Below, in pieces: positions 13,330 through 25,500 of a DNA stretch of 64,000 nucleotides. This DNA comes from Hydractinia symbiolongicarpus (lineage: Eukaryota > Cnidaria > Hydrozoa > Anthoathecata > Hydractiniidae), in NCBI RefSeq assembly GCF_029227915.1, contig NC_079879.1, forward strand, positions 24,132,501-24,196,500, given 5' to 3'. Position numbers and translations under genes: made by a program. The notes beneath the pieces are model-generated. The model had not been told where the DNA came from, ran no database searches, and saw only the letters and a list, made by a program, of their open reading frames with translations. Each line of letters begins with the position of its first letter. The first letter of the stretch is position 1.

Positions 13330-13965
13330 TCTTCAGCTTAAGTTATAAAATTTAGTCGTAGTTTCTTTACAGAAAAAAAAAAAGAAATTTATATAATAGT
13401 CAACGATCTAGCCAGAGTTCAGAATTTCAAAGATGTTTATGTTATGAATATGCAGAAAATTATTCAAAATATTTTTCCTGTGATTAGTTTTGACACATTG
13501 ACTTGTCTACAAAATATCTATTCGTCGTTTTCTTTTGAAAGATATTTCGTTTGTTAAGAGCACAAAAAATGGCAAATTATATAACGTTATCTAAAAGTCG
13601 TAGCTACGCTGGGCAACTTTTCATTTTTGACTTACCACGCCTCACACGCAGAGGCGTTAAAGTGACCTATGTTCTAGAAACAGTATGACTGTTAAAGCTT
13701 CTAACCATTGTGGTTCTATTTACTTGCAACTAACTGGAGAATAAGTGAAATTCCTGGAACTGCGTCATATAACAGGCTCTTTCAAAATTTTCAATGTTTG
13801 TCATAATGTCACAAAAACTTATTTTTGTGCTAATTCATTTAGTAAATACTACTACCCATGAGGAAATAGTCAGTAGGCATTTGCCAGCTACTTACCTGGG
13901 ATTGACAAAGTATAGTATGTCTGCAGTAAATGTAGCAAAATACATTTGATGATAACCTCATATTT
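13330..13965. other. Intergenic DNA
   Basis: No gene, RNA or named repeat seen. Confidence 0.4.
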
Positions 13966-13967
13966 CT

Positions 13968-14943
13968 AACCCTAATATATCCTTAACTTGGCATTTCAGT
14001 CTCGTCACTAAATTGTATGGAATCTTTGTGTTCTTACAGAAATATGTTTGGTTTATAAAATAATACTTTTTCTACCTTCTTCATAAGGGTTTAGAAATTA
14101 AGAATTTGTCAATTCAAGGTGTAAAATTTTTTTTTGGCCTGCCACGCGGTCACATCGGTCAGTCTTCTGGTCGTGCCCAAATATTTAAATTATCTGACTT
14201 TCCGTAATTCGATATTTTTTGTTTCAAATAAATCTTACATGATTATATACTTTATAAAAATCACATTTAGCAGTAAATAAGGTTACTAATAAGTTATTAT
14301 AGTATTCCTATTGATGATGACATGTATTCTAATATGAACATTTAGAACGACATTTTTATATTTCTTGGTACAAAGTTTCATATAAGTAAAAAAGATGGCA
14401 CTGAAAAGATTCTTCTATTTTGATATGTAAAATGTAATAATCTCTATACCCAGTTTATGCACCTTGGGACAAAATTTATCTTGCTTATTATGATATCATT
14501 TAAGAAAATTTCTCATAAAAATGTAAAATCTTGAAAAAAAAATTTTTAAAAAAAAATTCAAAATTTCTCTAATCTGTGAGGTCCTCCTCACTAACACAAA
14601 ATTGATTTTTCAACATTAGTGGTTGAGAATCAAGACTAATAATTTATAATCTAACAAAAGGAAAAACATTGCATACAATGTTTTACCTGTTGATTTTCGC
14701 TCTTTATTATATTTCTGTCCATTTCACCCAAAAAGACCGAAAACGCGCTTTGTACCCCTGTGTGTGACCGCCCAAAAAGTTTTTTTTTTACAAAATATAT
14801 TTTATAGTGGTACATTAATGTTAAAATGTTATCCAGTCAAAATTTCAGAGCCGTAGGACTAAATGAACAATTTTAAAGGACCATGTGCCCTATGTGCACA
14901 CCGCCGGTTTTAAGCGGCTCCAAAATGGCCGGTATGAATAGGG
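13968..14943. mobile_element. Second putative TTAA-type MITE family, about 975 bp
   Basis: The right end 'gaatagggttaa' (GGG at 14941-14943, TTAA at 14944-14947) matches the end of the 4-kb MITE. The left end, starting 'ctaaccctaatatatcctta', matches 'ttaaccctgatatatcctta' at 42393. The interior differs from the first family. The left TTAA has decayed to CTAA. No transposase frame is visible. Limits are moderately secure on the right and less so on the left. Confidence 0.4.
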
Positions 14944-14949
14944 TTAAAT

Positions 14950-17450
14950 TGACTTGAACTTACAAGTTGGTAAACTGGCGTTTCCTAAGACCATTTTCTT
15001 TATCTCATTTGTCAACAGTCACATTCGGTTTTTTGTGAAGACGTTGCATTGACCCTTTAGGTTTTGAGGCCTAAAAGCATGGAAACTGGTGGAAATAACT
15101 GACATTAATCTCTGCCATAAGAACGATGGACAATTCGAATTTAAAATTAGGCAATGTATCCTATTTAAAATCTGTGAGTTAACGAACCAAGTAAGAAGTT
15201 TCAATACTTCAGTTTCTCAATAACCTTTTCTTCAAAACACATGAGCTATACATTTTATTGCAGAGAGTGAACCGGATGATGACATCACTAATAATATATA
15301 CGTAACATATCGTCGAAGGTACGTGTGTCATAAATTATTTCGATCACCCTTTATGCTTTTTATAACGAAAGAAACAACTTAGGTAATCTTAGGTAATGTT
15401 CAAAATTGAGTTAACATAAGACACAGAGGATTCAGTTTATCGACATCTCATTTAGCTAGCATTCACACAATAATTTTTAAATAATTTTTTTAAAAGCATC
15501 TTAGAATTTTGATCACATTTCAAGTTGCCTGTTTTACGGCTAAAATCTACATCAAAAGTTCCTAATGGTTGCCTAATTTTCTTCGATTAAATTTTCAATA
15601 TTTCCGTAAGTAAAGGGTAAATAAAGAAGTCACAAAATGTTTCTATCTTCACCCTCTTTGTTTCTATCTGCATCTCTATCTTTCTTTAATCTATCCGTCT
15701 GCCTCGTGTGATGTGGGTAAAACATCAACCGGGTCACCTCGATCCTAAGTTTTAGTTATTTCTTGTAGGTATTTTAATTTTTTTAATATAAAGAGTTGCT
15801 CGTGATAAAAGTTGCAATGAATAGTTTATTTCAACATAGAAATATTAATACAAATATAAAGTATTTAGAAGTGGACATGTAGCAGATAGCACTTCAAACC
15901 TCAATACCAACAATTCCAATCCGAAACGGCCTTTAAACCTCCATACCAACAATTTTAATCCAATGTAAGGCACTAAAATTGAAAACCAACAGCTGTTTTG
16001 TAGCCCCTTTAATTATTTTGTATGTTTCTTTCTACAGACTGTATTAATCATGACCATGACCGCAATAATGAGAAATATATCCCATTGTTTAATAACTTTA
16101 GTCACCCTTTTGGCAAATGTGTAAAAATTATAAATGATTTAGCACTCAAAAAGATGTCAACAAAACTGGTATTTATAAAAGACTGTTTTATATTTTGGGT
16201 CAAGTGTGTTGTCATTGTCATCTGCAAAGTTTTAGGTGAAAATCTATCGTTTTATATGTTAAAAAGATTAATTTATATATATAAGTACGAATATTTTCAG
16301 TATTAAAATATTAGTCATTGTTTGACTTTTTTTTGCCGCGACAGCTGGAATATTTTCATACAGCAGACCAACACTAGAATCAACACTATTATCATGAACT
16401 CTATTCAGCAGCCGTGCTGCAGCGCAGTTCACCTCTCCTTTAACAATACTCCGCCCGTGTGAATCAACATTCTTCGCTCTAATATAAATAACTATTTCTT
16501 ATAACTATGAGTCAAAACGTGTTCGAAGTTAGATTTATCAAATGACGCAATGAAATTGTAACCACGTGAGGATGATAGTATATTGAAACATGATACAATT
16601 CTTAACATATTTGTTCTGAATTTGATAATGTTTTGATTAAATTTTAAACGTTAGATAAACAAACACGTGAGAAAATTAATTTACATGGAGCACGAAAAAA
16701 TTATTTTGCTGTTCAAACTAACAACTCATTGGCATGACGAACAACATTAAAACTTTTTTTAATCCCAGTATCAGTTTTTATGAAACAGTATAAGGAAGTA
16801 TTTATTAACTGACACTGCTCATTAAAACCTGATAAAATCAACGAAAGTAAAACAATCTCTGCGATTGAGTGCTACATCGATCTTATTAGCGCTTGATTGG
16901 CGGGAAAAAAATTGCGGGAAAATTGTAGTCAGTTGTTCAACCTTCATTCTTGTGTGTTTGTAGCTAATAAAATTATGTGCTAACAGGAAGACATTGTTTA
17001 CATAGCGCATTCCATTGGTATGTGGTCATTATTTTTAATAGCTGCAAAATATTTTAAGTTAGAAATATCATATTTCAGAACTGTTATATGGATTTCAAGA
17101 ATATGCAGTTTCGAAAACATGACAAATTTCTGTTGCTTATGAAAGTAAAAACAATGAATAAAAAAATCCCCTTCCATTACCTTACAATCTTGAGATCGTT
17201 TTTGAGGATATCTAAAAAAAAATCGAAGTGAAAAAATTACGCTGCAGTGAAAAAATTGTTGCTGTAACAAAAGGGAATTCTAATCATGTAAAATAATCTT
17301 GCATGTAGGACATGGTTTTTCAAAAAAAGTCACTTCACAACCTCCTACTCGCGATTTCATATGTTAAACAAATACAACGCCCTATTTATAAATAAACGTT
17401 TCCATTTTTGCAAGTATGGAAACTAGACATCATGTAGATGCTCTGATACA
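14950..17450. other. Intergenic DNA upstream of the 17.7-kb gene
   Basis: AT-rich, with only short unsupported frames (for example 16022-16306 plus and 16998-17270 minus). No RNA gene or repeat recognised. Confidence 0.4.
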
Positions 17451-17470
17451 GTGCTACAACTAAAATGACA

Positions 17471-17570
17471 TAATGAATTTTGATTGGTCGTTTGATATTG
17501 ATAATGAATTTTGATTGGTTGTCTAAGGGAGCAGGGAAAATACAAGTAAGGTGTAAAAGTAATATAAAGG
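17471..17570 (+). promoter_or_regulatory. Promoter of the 17.7-kb gene: two CCAAT-type boxes and TATA
   Basis: A 'taatgaattttgattggt' unit occurs twice (about 17471-17488 and 17501-17518). Each copy has GATTGGT, an inverted CCAAT box. A TATA-like 'aatataaagg' follows at 17561-17570, which would place transcription start near 17592. The first exon then runs to the donor at 17657. Confidence 0.55.
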
Positions 17571-17653
17571 CTGCCCTGTTGGGAGTCTTTACTATCAATC
17601 AATTATATACCATAAAAAAAGATAAAAAAGGAAAAAAATTATAAAATATAAGT

Positions 17654-18123
17654 ATGGTAAGTGCATTAATTATTTCAAACATTTCAATTAAAATAACTCT
17701 GATTTTTCTTAATATGGATGATAATGTTTTTTGTATTATAATATAATTATTATAGTTTACTTTATACTTATCTGCACTTTTCAGGAACAAATCATTTTAA
17801 TCGTGATGTCTATGTCTTTGGTTTTCATTGTGGCAAATGGTAAACCTCTTCCTATCGAAAATATACAATGTTTTGATCCCCAAGCTCCCTGCAAGTGCAA
17901 CAAAATATTAACAGAAGGTTCTAATAGTTATGTTCAATTTACATGCGACAAAAAGGCGAATGATCAGAGTGGCTATATTCCCGCTGGATTTCAGTGCAGC
18001 CAGTTAACTAGGGAAGAATATCTAAACGATTTAAAACAAACAAAGATTTCTATAAACATTGGTTGTGAACTCAGATGCACCGGTAAATCTTGTAAGGAAA
18101 CTGATTTCTTAGTAAGGCAATAA
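17654..18123 (+). CDS. Secreted cysteine-rich protein, type A (paralogue 2)
   Basis: Two exons. The start ATG is the last three bases of exon 1 (17654-17656), directly before gtaagtgc. Exon 2 is 17785-18123 after 'cacttttcag', phase 0. The product is 113 residues. A signal peptide (about residues 2-20) ends ...VANG before Lys-Pro. The mature part has eight cysteines: C-F-DPQAPCKC, FTCD, GFQC, GCELRC and SC. It also has GYIPAG, which recurs as GY[IL]PA in the type B genes at 32 and 63 kb. Compared with the 7-kb paralogue it lacks the basic N-terminal linker. The 128-bp intron sits in the same place relative to the signal peptide as in the 7-kb gene. A possible AATAAA lies at 18531. The function is unknown. 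A secreted signal or defence factor is an inference only. Confidence 0.8.
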
Positions 18124-18129
18124 AATTCT

Positions 18130-19530
18130 TGGTGCGACTTGTTGCACATCTGCATTTCCATTAAAAGAATCATGTCTTCGATTGAATTGTTGAAAGCAGA
18201 TAAGAGAATCCTTTTAACATCTGGTAAAACTAGTGTACATTTTTATATATATCTTTATATATATTTGAAATTATTTATATATTTGCAAAAATAGATTTAA
18301 GATACCTCAAATGTAGAAGTTAATATGTAAATAGTTATATTTATTATTATTTAAATTTTTATTTTTAAAATTTTACCTAAACGTGTATAAAGTTTATTAA
18401 TTATTTTATAATATAGTTATTCTTGAATCTGTAGTTGCGTATAGCATGATATCTGTACAATCATTTCCCGACTGATGCAATAACCGTTTGCTACGTCTTG
18501 CGGCTTATTTAATACAATACAATGCAAACAAATAAAAATAAAAGATAGTAGGGGTGGGTTTAGAGGTGGTGCAGTGATGCATTTGCACCAGTTAAACTTT
18601 TACCAAAGAATTAGGGTGTATCTCCACGACCGTTTACTTAAAATATAAAAAGTGTATTTTATCATATATCCACGAAAATAAAGCGCGTGGCGTGTTCTTA
18701 CTCCTTTCTCTGGATCAACCTCCGGCAGTAACACGCAACATTCACAGCGATTGCGCGAGCGTCTTGGTCTTTATTTTGACCCGCCAGAAGTAATATATAA
18801 CATCGATATTAGCTTTACCTTTTACACTACTTAAACTGCTTCAAATCGCACAGGACTGAAAAAGAATTTTTAAAGGAAAACTGATGATTACTAAAGATAA
18901 AGTTATTAGTTTTAGTGTAACCACAAGCTGTGTCATTTTTGTAAGCTTTGTGACAATTCTTTTTTCGAATAGCACTGTAATGGGTAGCATGTTATTTAGT
19001 GTAACCAAAATAATTTAAAGGGTGTTTACTTGCCCTATGTATCAATAAAATTGAAATTTCCTGAGCTATAGTATAATTGTTTCCAGAAGTAGTAACAAAA
19101 CGTAACAGAATTGTGGATAACGTAAACGCAGTAACCATTGACCACTCTTAAGAAACGCAAGAACTTATATTCAAAAATAATACATGGAAAGGTAGGATTT
19201 ATGAGAAAGGCTGAGCGAGACAAAAAGTTTAATAATTCTTTGTAGGAAATGTATTATTAAGCGTCATACTTTCTATACATTTTATCATAAAGTATTTGTT
19301 GTCAAACGTTACTCTATATCTCAGTCAGGCTCTGTGATTGCCTAGAACAGTATACTAAAAAAGATAATTATTACTCTCATGGCTGTTGAAAAAAAATTGA
19401 TGTTAAAATTCATGGAAGTTGATATAAAACTTTTAAAGTCTGCGTAATTCAAGGAAACGAAGAATATACACAACTTCTAATTGTTCCAGATATTTCTGCT
19501 AGGCCTATATATTCGTTTCTTAACATTTCC
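18130..19530. other. Converging 3' regions of the 17.7-kb gene and the lectin gene
   Basis: Very AT-rich, with TATATA runs at 18240-18280. It probably holds both 3' untranslated regions. A plus-strand AATAAA at 18531 may serve the gene ending at 18123. No further gene is supported. Confidence 0.4.
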
Positions 19531-19539
19531 GGGATATTC

Positions 19540-22500
19540 TTAGGAGGACATCTTGCAAACAAAATATTCCTCTTTGCTTGAACAAAACAGATCATTCCAA
19601 AGGCCAGATTTGAGCATTGATGCACAGTCTTCATTACGTAAGTTGTTAGGTTCACCAGCGTCCCAATTTTTGTAAGTAACAGAAGAACCATCACTCCATT
19701 TAAATTCACTCTCATCACGTCTGTCGTGGAAACCAATAAAAATTGACTTAAATCCTCTAAATGATAAATAAAAATCTATTATTTATTTTAAACGTGATAA
19801 ATGATGTTTTTTGACTATACTGCATCCCTGAACCACAGCTAACCATTTCAGAAGTTTTGGATTCCCTGTATTGACACTTGGACCTGTCTAATACCCCAAA
19901 CTTTTTAAATTTTTTGTAAGTAAATGTTTTTAAACCTTTATGTTAATATGTTTTGCATCTGCCCTTAGTAAAAAGTCAATGATTTGAATGCTAAATGCTA
20001 TTAACTACAAAATGAACTTTCAATACATTTACTTTTATGCCTTGACTCGTAATCACCTCTTTAAAATGATTCCCCCCTCCAACTATTAAACATTTGATCA
20101 GCCTATACATAAGCACGACGTAATTTTAAAAAGCATTCCTTCAAAACATGAATTCTGCTTGCGAGATTAAAAACTAACCAGTTGTACATACGACAATATC
20201 ATTTTTAATGCTCCAGGAGACCAGTGTTAAAGAATAAGTCCGAAAAATCTGCTACACAAAAATGGTTTGTGATAATATTGTGTTAAAACAATTAAAGTAT
20301 GAAACTCGAAACTTAAAATTGCTAAAATGCTCGTTCTGTACAATTCAATACAATTATATATTGTGAAAGTGATAAGTTACTTTTAAAATATGCACACTAA
20401 ACAATCTGAGTTCATTGCTATCATATTGCCGTACGTGGTGTACTGGGTACTATTTTTTAGGACCGCAGATCGAATCCCGCTCCTTTCCAGGCAGTATCTT
20501 AGTGATACGCAAAGTAGTTTTTCTTCTATATGACAAAACTTGATCTTGGTATCAAACCTACCTATTATTCATTTGAGTTTTAAGAAATGCATTTTCGTCA
20601 GCGGATAGAATGCTTGCCAAGTGTCCATTAACGCTGATACAATACCTCTCCGCGTCCAGCCATGTTTTCTTGGTCCTCGAGAAAACATACATTGAATCAT
20701 TGTACCTTGTGTATGATAGTTTTGCCACTAGGTCTATGTGTAAATATAAATAATAAAAATTTATTGTGATTTCGAATATCTTTAGGAAAATGTAACTAAT
20801 ATTTTTGTTTTCGTGTAACATGACCCAAAACCTAACTTCCTTAAGCGTTATTCATTTAGTAGCTTCTATGCCAAACAAAAGCATGGTATACGTACCAAAG
20901 TTGTAGTCTTTAACTTTAGTTTTTAGACCATTGATCTAAAAACGAAACTTGCTGCATCAAAATGTATTCACGATCTCTGTATGGGACAAAGCGAAATGTA
21001 AATGCTTAGTCGCGCATTAGTCAAGTTAAAAATTGCGAGGTGCAATAAATTATGTGTATATCTAGTAGATAATTGAGCGGGACCATATGGGGTAAATGGC
21101 TATTATTAAAACTTCTACAGATTTTCGCTACAAATAAATCAATACGACTGTGCATTTGTCTTAGTGCTCCATAGTTAGTTAGAATTAAACGTTAAAGTTC
21201 AATAAACAAACAACAATTCAAGATATAGTTTGGTACAGCATTTTGTTATTAACAAAAAAGGTACCTCAGTTCTAAATCCAGCTGATGTATTTACTTGTTG
21301 AAATTCCAAAACTTTAATCTAATAGAAAGATCATTCGAAAAACATTAAAAGAACATTTTCATTGGTCGTGTATTATAGTATATCTTTGCGAACATCATAC
21401 CGAATTTTGCAATGTTTTGGTTGTGTTGACACTTTCATTCATCTGCTTTTTTAATTCTATGATCTAATGAAAAAAGTTGAAGCGTTTCTAAAAATACAAT
21501 CGTCTCATCAGTGGGATTATTACTAAGTTGTAAAAACTGTCTATATGTCTATTTTGAACAGTTGCAAAATATTTCAATCTCACCATAGTGTTTTGCTTGT
21601 CCAATGTTGCGTCATATGCTCCTAAAATAAAAAATGACGTTATATGCAATACACAGTCCATCGAAATACCAATTTCATCAACAAATGTATCTTTTCTTGT
21701 GTCATATATAAAACTAGCTTACTTGTTTCATTTACATTTTGCTGAAGCGCAAATATTGTTTCGTTCACCTGTAACGTTCAAATTAAAAAGTAAAAACATG
21801 AAGGACGTAAAATTAAATGCGTCTAAGATTTTCCATTAATGCGATCCTAAAAAATTACCTTACCTTTTTTTCTGCTTCGAGAAGTTTATTATTTTGCTTC
21901 TTATCCTCTCCTTGTAAAACAGTAACCTAAAATTAACAAGGATGCTTTTTGGTAGAGCTATCGGCGCGCCGATCATGTAATCACATTACAAAATAATATT
22001 AAGTATAATGAATTTTAACAGCCAATTTTAACGTTGGTGACCACAATTGGTTACCTGTGCTATATCTTTATTGGAGTTGCGAATAGATGTTGTCAGTGTT
22101 TAAATCACGCCGGACTTAAGACTTCGTCATATCCTACTTATTTGGTTAAATCCACACGTTTGAAACTTTTTAAATGTTGCTGACGCCAGCACAACCCTGC
22201 TGTGCAGAAGTGCTAGAGCAGAGTATTGACCATTTGAAGCTCTTGATCTTATTTAAAAAAAGATGTAAACAATGACAAGAAAATGTAATTTTCTCTACAA
22301 TTGTAGATATTCCGTTAATCCCTTTAATGTGCTTAACCCATAAGTTAATTTTAAGGAGAATGAAAGTCTAAAGACTCTTTAACTCACCCCGCATTTAATT
22401 GCGCTGGATTTTAACTCGAAAATAATAAAGATATATCTAGCTACAGCATCAGAGCATCTACATGTTGACATTCTTGCCACATACATGCGAGAAGTCCATG

Positions 22501-25500
22501 ACAAACTAATGTTTATTTTCCATTTTTTTAGATGAATAAATAGAGGCTCTTACCGTGTTGTTAGAGTGACTTATAAAATTTGCAATATTGCGATTAATAT
22601 CTTGATTCTGTGAGTGGAAAGAAAGACAATGTGTTAGTAGAAATAAGTAAGCAGATATAAAAAACAAAGGGTTCTTTTTTTAAACTATTCCATTATTATT
22701 ACCTCCTGTTTTAAGAAGAACGTTGCATTTACAAGGATAAGTACTTTTTCCGTGATTTGTGCTACCTAAAACGAAATGTCGTTGCGTTTTAAGGGCATGT
22801 TGATTTTGGGAGAATGTTAAGAATTGAATGAACCAATTGTCGTTATCGTAACTAATCATCAGGGAGTCACCCCCTTCATAATAGCTATAAAACAGGTTAA
22901 TGTAACGCCAAAGTGGAGCGCAGCCACACTTTATGTTGGTTACTTTAACCGTACTACAAATCTCAAATAGCCGCGCTCGTATTGTGATTGCTAGTGCTCT
23001 AATTTCTTTCTTTTGCAGCAGGTTTATGATTTTGTTGTAAACGTTTGTAAGAAGCACACATTTTGCCTGCGCAAACTTCTTATTTTAAGTTAGCAGTCAT
23101 ACATTTTTAAAATGTTGCAGTAGATCAAATTAATTTGATTTCTGCGACACTTTTTTTGAACGCTACAGGCACTATGCATTATAAAATTCAAAATACTGCA
23201 CTATGGCACATTGGTTTTCTGTCTGCATTTAATGCAACACTCAAAAAATTCAAGCAGGTTATGAAAAGTAATAACAGACATAGACGATATTGATAGAGAT
23301 AGATGGTTTTTATTATCTTGAAATTGTATTTGAAATGTTTCGTTACGTAACCTGAAGTACTCCCACTGTTTAAAACTGCCCACTTTTTTGTGAATGTATA
23401 CATGAGTAAATTGCCAATTTTTAAAAAAATCAAAAAACATAAAGGTAATCAAAGACAATGTGCGATAATATAAAACACAATGAAGCATGTTGAATTCAGC
23501 AACTGAATCACTCAAAAAAAACATTGCTTTTAGTCACGTGTTTTAGTAGCGAAAATGGCGAAAAGTAAAAATTTAAAAAGAAATGGCGGCATAATTAACA
23601 CAAACAACGGGATGCAACGCGTTATCAATGTAGAATAATTTTTCATATGAAATATAGTTAACGAACTAAAATAAATAAACTTAAAATATTTTGTTAGGTA
23701 GCGACGTAGCAATATACACACGCTTGCACATTTTAAACTAAGTTAAAAGTTGCTAAGTTATGCTACATAAATATAATTCACTGTGTATGTTTGAATAAGT
23801 TTGCTTTTATTTTGCTTATAAACAAAGCCAACCTGTCGCGTAGTAACCCATCTGTGTCTTATTTTTTCTTTTTTGCAAAGGGGATTCCCAGGAAATTGGC
23901 ATGTGGGTTTTATGTTGTGTTAACACGCATTATCTTGAATTTTTGTGAAGAATCCCCGGAAGAAAACAGCTGAGTCATTCTTTGCTAAGTCATATATAAT
24001 TGCATACTACCTTTAATGCATTAAACAGAAACTATAAAACTACAGCATATCTTGACTTGATGTTAGCTGGCTATGGGTAGATAAGATTGTTCCAGATCAA
24101 CATATAGTAATGACAAAGTCGGAAGTTTTTGTATCGATCAGATAGTATATGTTGTCAGCAATTCTACCTTACCTTTATAGTTAAGTTGTAGATATCCATG
24201 TTTTGTTTTTTCTCTATGGTTTTCAAACTTTCTACCTGTAAAAAGAGAAAATGCAATGATTTTAGCGAAATGATTTTTCTTAATAATTACTGCGCAGCAG
24301 TTAATTTCCTGTTTGTCCGAGCGTTTTATACCTGTTTGTTTAAGTTTTCCATGGAGTTGTTTTGAATATTAACTTTCTGCATAATGCCGGCCTTCTAGAA
24401 AAATAATAATACCATTTAAAGGAAATGTGAACAATAAACTAAGGGTTAAATATATCATTGCTTTTGGTTTCAACTTTTCATTCATGGTTTTAATCTTTAA
24501 AATCGTTTTCCTAATGAAAAAAGGCAGCATGAAGATTTAGCATAACTGTTACATTTTATAGCTTCATTTGACTCCAGAAAGTAATTCAGGAACTCCTTTC
24601 CATACACTCTTGGCATATCTAAATTATCTTTAAATTATGTATAATTTGTTCTCTTTCCCTACCTTATTGTACAAATTCTGGTTGCATGTAATGAGTAATC
24701 AAATATTTACGCATGTGTATTTGAGTATGTCTAGAAAAATGATGTAATTTCCCTTTGCTTTTCCTCATTTATAAATACGTTGTGAAACGTGTACACATAA
24801 CAGTAACTTACTGTCATATTTAGCGTTTTTATTTCTTCATTCAGGTGAATTAACATATCACCAATTGGAGATATCTAAATATGGACATATAAATAAAGAA
24901 CAATAATTTGACATTATCCATAGCCTACAATCAGTAACAAAAAAAACAGTAGTTTTTTGGGCAGGTTTCAAAGTAGGCAAAAAATCAAAGTGCAATTTCT
25001 GTTATGCAAATGCATGCTAAACAATGTTAAGAATTCGCTAATGGCATTTTGTAATATGACATAGTTACAGAGTAATCCATGTAAGATACCATGAAGGGTA
25101 ACGCTGATGTCAGCAGCAATTAGCACAACTTAAGAGTTTTAATTTAAAAAAATAATCTAAGATCCAATTTACTAAGTCCGCCCTGAGCGTTCATAAGTGA
25201 ACTTTGACCAGTTCAAGTGTAAATCTAATATAGAAAGAGCCGAGATTACTACTTAAGCGACTTCATAATTGGCGGGGTTTTTTACTGGATTTTAATTGGA
25301 GAAGGAAGATCTGTGGGAACATGCAACGAACGTGGTAAAAATCCCTGTTTTGTCGTGCATGGTACTAAATTATAAATGGATTCCATATTTAAAACCAAGT
25401 GGAAATAATCCAAACTGATTTGTAAGATATTAAAGCCACAACATAGGAATTACCATCTTAGAAATGACCACCATAATATGCAAACCAAGAATAGTATCCG

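Noticed and set aside
19449-19736. 95-codon minus-strand frame starting MVSTTDVM
   Set aside because: It is a different frame over the final lectin exon. The correct frame reads FIGFHD...EPNN...WND and ends at 19540.
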